NCBI GenBank assembly: GCA_035629025.1 | Contig: DASPIU010000032.1 | Span: 1 to 64,000, forward strand | Source of the DNA: Stenotrophomonas_A sp035629025 | Lineage (GTDB): Bacteria > Pseudomonadota > Gammaproteobacteria > Xanthomonadales > Xanthomonadaceae | Length of the DNA: 64,000 nucleotides | Direction of reading: 5' to 3' | Shown: piece after piece, positions 61,304-64,000 of the stretch | Layout: the number at the start of each line of letters is the position of its first letter | How positions within the stretch are numbered: the stretch's first letter is position 1 | Made by a program: the position numbers and the translations under genes | The notes under the pieces: generated by a model | What the model was told of the DNA's origin: nothing | Database searches by the model: none | What the model saw: only the letters and a program-made list of their open reading frames with translations

Positions 61304-61400
61304 GTCCAATCTCCTTCTCGTTGGGGATTGGACTCCAAATCGGCCTGCTACTCAAAAGCGGGGGACGTCGAGGCCAAAAAACGCGCTAAAATTACCGGCA

Positions 61401-61517
61401 ATGGAAACCCGAAAAAGTCCCCCGGGACAGGCAAATAGTGCTGAAAGTCAGCACTACACCGCCTCCCTGCGCCTCTCCGTCGCCCCCATGATGGACTGGA
61501 TTGGTTCGAGTAAATAG
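61401..61517 (+). pseudogene. dusA: 5' fragment of dusA (tRNA-dihydrouridine synthase A)
   Basis: The 38-codon frame begins METRKSPPGQ and ends LRLSVAPMMDW, then diverges to IGSSK and a stop. SVAPMMDWTDRH is the N-terminal FMN-binding signature of DusA, about residues 20-35 of the 330-residue enzyme. The rest is absent. The 5' end of dusA is the target of a known group of integrases. A likely -10 (TAAAAT) lies at about 61386-61391. Confidence 0.7.
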
Positions 61518-61964
61518 TGCTTATGTAGCAACCACTTAGGCATCTCGGCATGTCGGGATGTTGCACTTCCGTAGCATGCCGCGTTCGGCCAGAGACCTAG
61601 TTGCCCTTCCCTTATCGAGGCGACCACGACCTCAAAGGATCCGCTTTAGATCGGAGGCCGACTACTGTTACCTGCCCCACACCGACACTGGAGTCTCTTA
61701 ACAGGAGACTGCCTTTTCCTCTCGACGCACGCCGTGGAACAAGGGGAAGCTGGTCGGCCAGAAGGCGCCGCTCTGGCTTAGCGACATTTTGTCCATCGGG
61801 TCCGACTACAGCTAGGTAAGAACGCCCGGGATCTAGCTCTATTCAACCTAGCTATTGATTCGAAGCTCAGGGGATTGATGGGCAGGCGGAGTCGCTTACC
61901 ATTCCCCGCGCCCCCAGGCCACGCTCCAGGTGGATGGCACGGCCCGGACCGACTGGAGGATTGC
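61518..61964. other. 447-base region between the dusA fragment and the LysR gene
   Basis: No gene is supported; frames such as 61601-61819 lack ribosome sites. A short hairpin, AGTCTC (61692-61697)/GAGACT (61705-61710), followed by CCTTTTCC could be a weak terminator. Confidence 0.45.
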
Positions 61965-62927
61965 GTGCAGACAGCCACCCTTCGACACTTGCGCTATTTC
62001 GTCACGGTGGTTGACGCGGGAAGCATCTCGCGGGCCGCCGCGACCATCCATGTCGCCCAGCCAGCCCTGAGCAGGCAGATGTTCGAGCTGGAGGACGTCA
62101 TGGGCATCGACCTTCTCCACCGGACCGCGCGGGGCGTGCGGCCGACGGCGATGGGCGAATGCCTGTACCGGGAGGCGCAACGCATCCTGCGGCAGGTGGA
62201 TGAGTTGCCCGCGCGCATACGCGGTGCATCCGGTGTCATCGAAGGGGTCGTGACCATCGGCATGTCGTCCACACTCGCCTCGTACCTGGCTGGCCAACTC
62301 ATGGAGGCCTGTGCTGCGGCATTCCCGCAACTGAAACTGCGTATCGTCACCAACGACAGCCTCCAGTTGAAGGCTCGGGTGGATGCCAACCAGATCGATC
62401 TGGCGATCGTGTTCGAGGATCAACCTGCGCCGGAGTATTCCAGCAGAGCCTTGTTTCGCCAGCGCCTGTACTTCGTCAGTCGGACGCCGCTGTCCGCCGG
62501 TTTTGGCCAGATCATCACGCTGCAGAAGACTGCCGAGCTGCCCACCGTGATGCCCACCTTGCCCAACGTGTTGCGGATCCTGCTGGATCGCGTGTACCAG
62601 GAGGCCGGACTGGTCCCGAATGTCGTCGGCGAAGCGGATGTCTTCGCCAGCTTGATGGGAGCCGTCGCTTCCGGGATGGGCGATGCCGTGCTGCCCATCG
62701 GCGATCTGGCGATGTCGCCGGGGTACTCCAATCTGATCGTGCGCCAGATCGCGCCGCCGATGTACCTCTCCGCCGCCTTGATCCGGGCGCAGGATGTACC
62801 GTTGAGCCATGTCGTCGGGTTGGTCGGCCGGCTGACGGAGGACTTCATCCATCGGCTCGTGCAGGCCGGCCAGATTCCCGGGGCGGAATGGATCGGTGCC
62901 GAAGCCGCGCAGCTAGAGGATCAGTAG
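61965..62927 (+). CDS. LysR-family regulator beside a 2-hydroxycarboxylate transporter
   Basis: The 320-residue LysR protein has the HTH LRHLRYFVTVVDAGSISRAA and VAQPALSRQMFELE. GGAGGA is well placed before GTG 61965; the upstream codons of the open frame are unlike the family. The C-terminal effector domain is normal in length. It converges on, and overlaps by 15 bases, the transporter gene, so direct control is not obvious from layout. Confidence 0.83.
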   Translation: MQTATLRHLRYFVTVVDAGSISRAAATIHVAQPALSRQMFELEDVMGIDLLHRTARGVRPTAMGECLYREAQRILRQVDELPARIRGASGVIEGVVTIGMSSTLASYLAGQLMEACAAAFPQLKLRIVTNDSLQLKARVDANQIDLAIVFEDQPAPEYSSRALFRQRLYFVSRTPLSAGFGQIITLQKTAELPTVMPTLPNVLRILLDRVYQEAGLVPNVVGEADVFASLMGAVASGMGDAVLPIGDLAMSPGYSNLIVRQIAPPMYLSAALIRAQDVPLSHVVGLVGRLTEDFIHRLVQAGQIPGAEWIGAEAAQLEDQ

Positions 62928-64000
62928 CGCCAGGAACACGGTGAGCCAGCCGCCCAGACGCGTGGACAATAGTGCCAGGGGCAGCAGGTCCATGCGCCGG
63001 GCAGCATCAAGCAGGGCAATGTCACCGGAGCCACCCATCGCCGCGCGCGACAGCGCGATGAAGGCACCTTCGTCGCTCTGCAGCCGCGCCCACTGCGCCA
63101 TCCAGGCGCCGGCCATAGCCAGCGTCAGCACGGCTGCGCCCAGCACTAACACCTTGGCCGCCGTCAAGCTCGATACCAGGGTTGCCCAAGGCACGTACAC
63201 AGCGCCGACCACGATCAGCAATGGAGCCAGCAGGACCCGTGTCGCGAAGCGGTAGAGCGCATCGATGCTGCGATGAAGGCCCGCGGGCACCAAGCCGCCC
63301 ATCGCGAGCAGGAGCGCAACCATGATCAACAAGAGCGCCTCGTTCATGCCCGTCAGACGGCCGATCCACCCGATGAATGCTATGCATGACAGCAAGGCCA
63401 CGGTCGCCAACGCGATCTCGCGGATGCGGGTCGGACCAGGCGAGACCGGGTATGGAGAAGCCTGCTGCAGGAGCGTTGTCCGATCTCCGGCGCCCTTGCC
63501 TGCATGCAGCCGCGTTACAGCCGCTGCTGCGATGATGGCCATGAAGTTGGCGAGCACGACGGCGGGAAGAAGCCTTGCCAGCACATCCGACTGGCCCGTA
63601 CTGGTCTGATAGGCGAACGCCAGGGGCAGGGCGCCGGAGCTGACTCCTCCGCCCATGGCAGGGGCCAGTACCGTCAGCAGTACATCACGTACATCCAGAT
63701 CCAGCGCGACGGCCATCGATGCGCCTGCCATGAGGGCAAGCGCACTGGGGACGATGACCAGAACGCCGATGAGCAGAGCGGAACGAAGCACGCCCCGTGC
63801 ATCGATGCCGAGCAACCCTCCGATGACGATCACGCCGACGAACATCATCAGCACGTGCCCGGATTCCAGCGCGATGCGCACGTCCTGCACGAGCGCGGCA
63901 CCGATCCACCCGGCATGCACGGCATAGGAAGGGAGCAAAAGGAATACGAGCGTCGTCAGGCCCGGAATATGCGGAACGCGCCGCGGCAGAAGCCGGCGCT
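62913..64000 (-). CDS. 2-hydroxycarboxylate transporter family protein (CitS/MaeN type), 5' end outside the window
   Basis: The frame is open to the window edge, giving the last 362 residues of a protein usually about 440 long. Hydrophobic helices alternate with two family motifs: MGGGVSSGALPLAFA and MGGSGDIALLDAARRMDLLPLALL, the two GGxG re-entrant loops of Na+-coupled citrate or malate symporters. TTG 63938 is not a start because coding continues upstream (PGLTTLVFLLLPSY). Confidence 0.8.
   Translation of the reverse strand, partial: RRLLPRRVPHIPGLTTLVFLLLPSYAVHAGWIGAALVQDVRIALESGHVLMMFVGVIVIGGLLGIDARGVLRSALLIGVLVIVPSALALMAGASMAVALDLDVRDVLLTVLAPAMGGGVSSGALPLAFAYQTSTGQSDVLARLLPAVVLANFMAIIAAAAVTRLHAGKGAGDRTTLLQQASPYPVSPGPTRIREIALATVALLSCIAFIGWIGRLTGMNEALLLIMVALLLAMGGLVPAGLHRSIDALYRFATRVLLAPLLIVVGAVYVPWATLVSSLTAAKVLVLGAAVLTLAMAGAWMAQWARLQSDEGAFIALSRAAMGGSGDIALLDAARRMDLLPLALLSTRLGGWLTVFLALLIL

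Larger units (their letters stand above)
60197..61339. mobile_element. IS3-family insertion sequence, complete ends but decayed genes
   Basis: Ends carry inverted TTTAGAGTCC (60197-60206) and TTTGGAGTCC (complement, 61330-61339). The flanking trinucleotide TCG is repeated at 60194-60196 and 61340-61342, the 3-bp target duplication typical of IS3. Both transposase genes are on the minus strand and broken: one indel in orfA, a stop and an indel in orfB. Confidence 0.8.

Noticed and set aside
61501..61512. GGTTCGAGT, resembling a tRNA T-loop at the dusA junction
   Set aside because: No acceptor, D or anticodon stem can be drawn around it. The upstream bases are plainly dusA codons.
61601..61819. 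72-codon ORF downstream of the dusA fragment
   Set aside because: Composition and lack of a start signal point to chance.

Overview
The window reads as high-GC chromosomal DNA of a gammaproteobacterium in the family Xanthomonadaceae (Xanthomonas, Stenotrophomonas, Pseudoxanthomonas, Lysobacter group). The basis is the base composition, a Xanthomonas/Caulobacter-type TonB receptor in a sugar-acid operon, a bioB-bioF-bioH-SDR-bioC biotin operon, and GTAG-type palindromic repeats. The genus cannot be fixed from this sequence alone.

Layout. 1-755: tail of a membrane protein and an RluE-type pseudouridine synthase. 811-11068: a sugar-acid locus (IclR regulator, MFS carrier, enolase-superfamily dehydratase, DHDPS-family aldolase, TonB receptor, SDR, KDGal kinase, and a fused KDPGal aldolase/SMP-30 lactonase). 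Together these give the steps of a De Ley-Doudoroff type galactose/galactonate route. Two TTGCTA-N3-TAGCAA-like palindromes lie in front of the carrier and the receptor and are candidate shared operators. 11130-24481: housekeeping and metabolic genes (hrpB, tatD, LysR/MFS pair, sirtuin, old yellow enzyme, purU, nicotinamidase, ilvD). 24482-24931: a 20-bp minisatellite next to a nested palindrome. 24932-30073: an E. coli yjfIJKLMC-like cluster with a two-helix K+ channel gene inserted. 30107-33480: YkgJ-like protein, REP element, gamma carbonic anhydrase, mnmG, and an intergenic region holding a sigma-54 promoter followed about 120 nt later by a strong terminator, i.e. a likely small RNA. 33481-47857: a lipoprotein, Thr/Ser dehydratase, YdcF, LpxO-like hydroxylase, the biotin operon with a BirA-like operator, a hipBA module, aroE and dinG.

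47858-61339 is accessory and clearly different: lower GC, many short genes and broken genes. Its centre is an unusual split Rhs system. A 1791-residue secreted YD-repeat shell ends in five fibronectin-III-like repeats instead of the usual Rhs closing segment. That closing segment sits on a separate, translationally coupled 318-residue secreted protein that carries a zincin-like HELLH toxin tip. A secreted candidate immunity protein follows. Orphan toxin tips and immunity-like genes lie on both sides. Both toxin tips outside the intact system are frameshifted, and one immunity gene is frameshifted in a run of eight Gs. A degenerate IS3 element with a 3-bp target duplication closes the region.

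61340-64000: a 38-codon 5' fragment of dusA, a gene whose 5' end is a known integration hotspot, then a LysR regulator convergent with a truncated 2-hydroxycarboxylate (citrate/malate type) transporter. Gene starts were chosen from the sequence by ribosome-binding sites, overlaps and family N-termini. All functional names rest on recognised motifs, with no database search.
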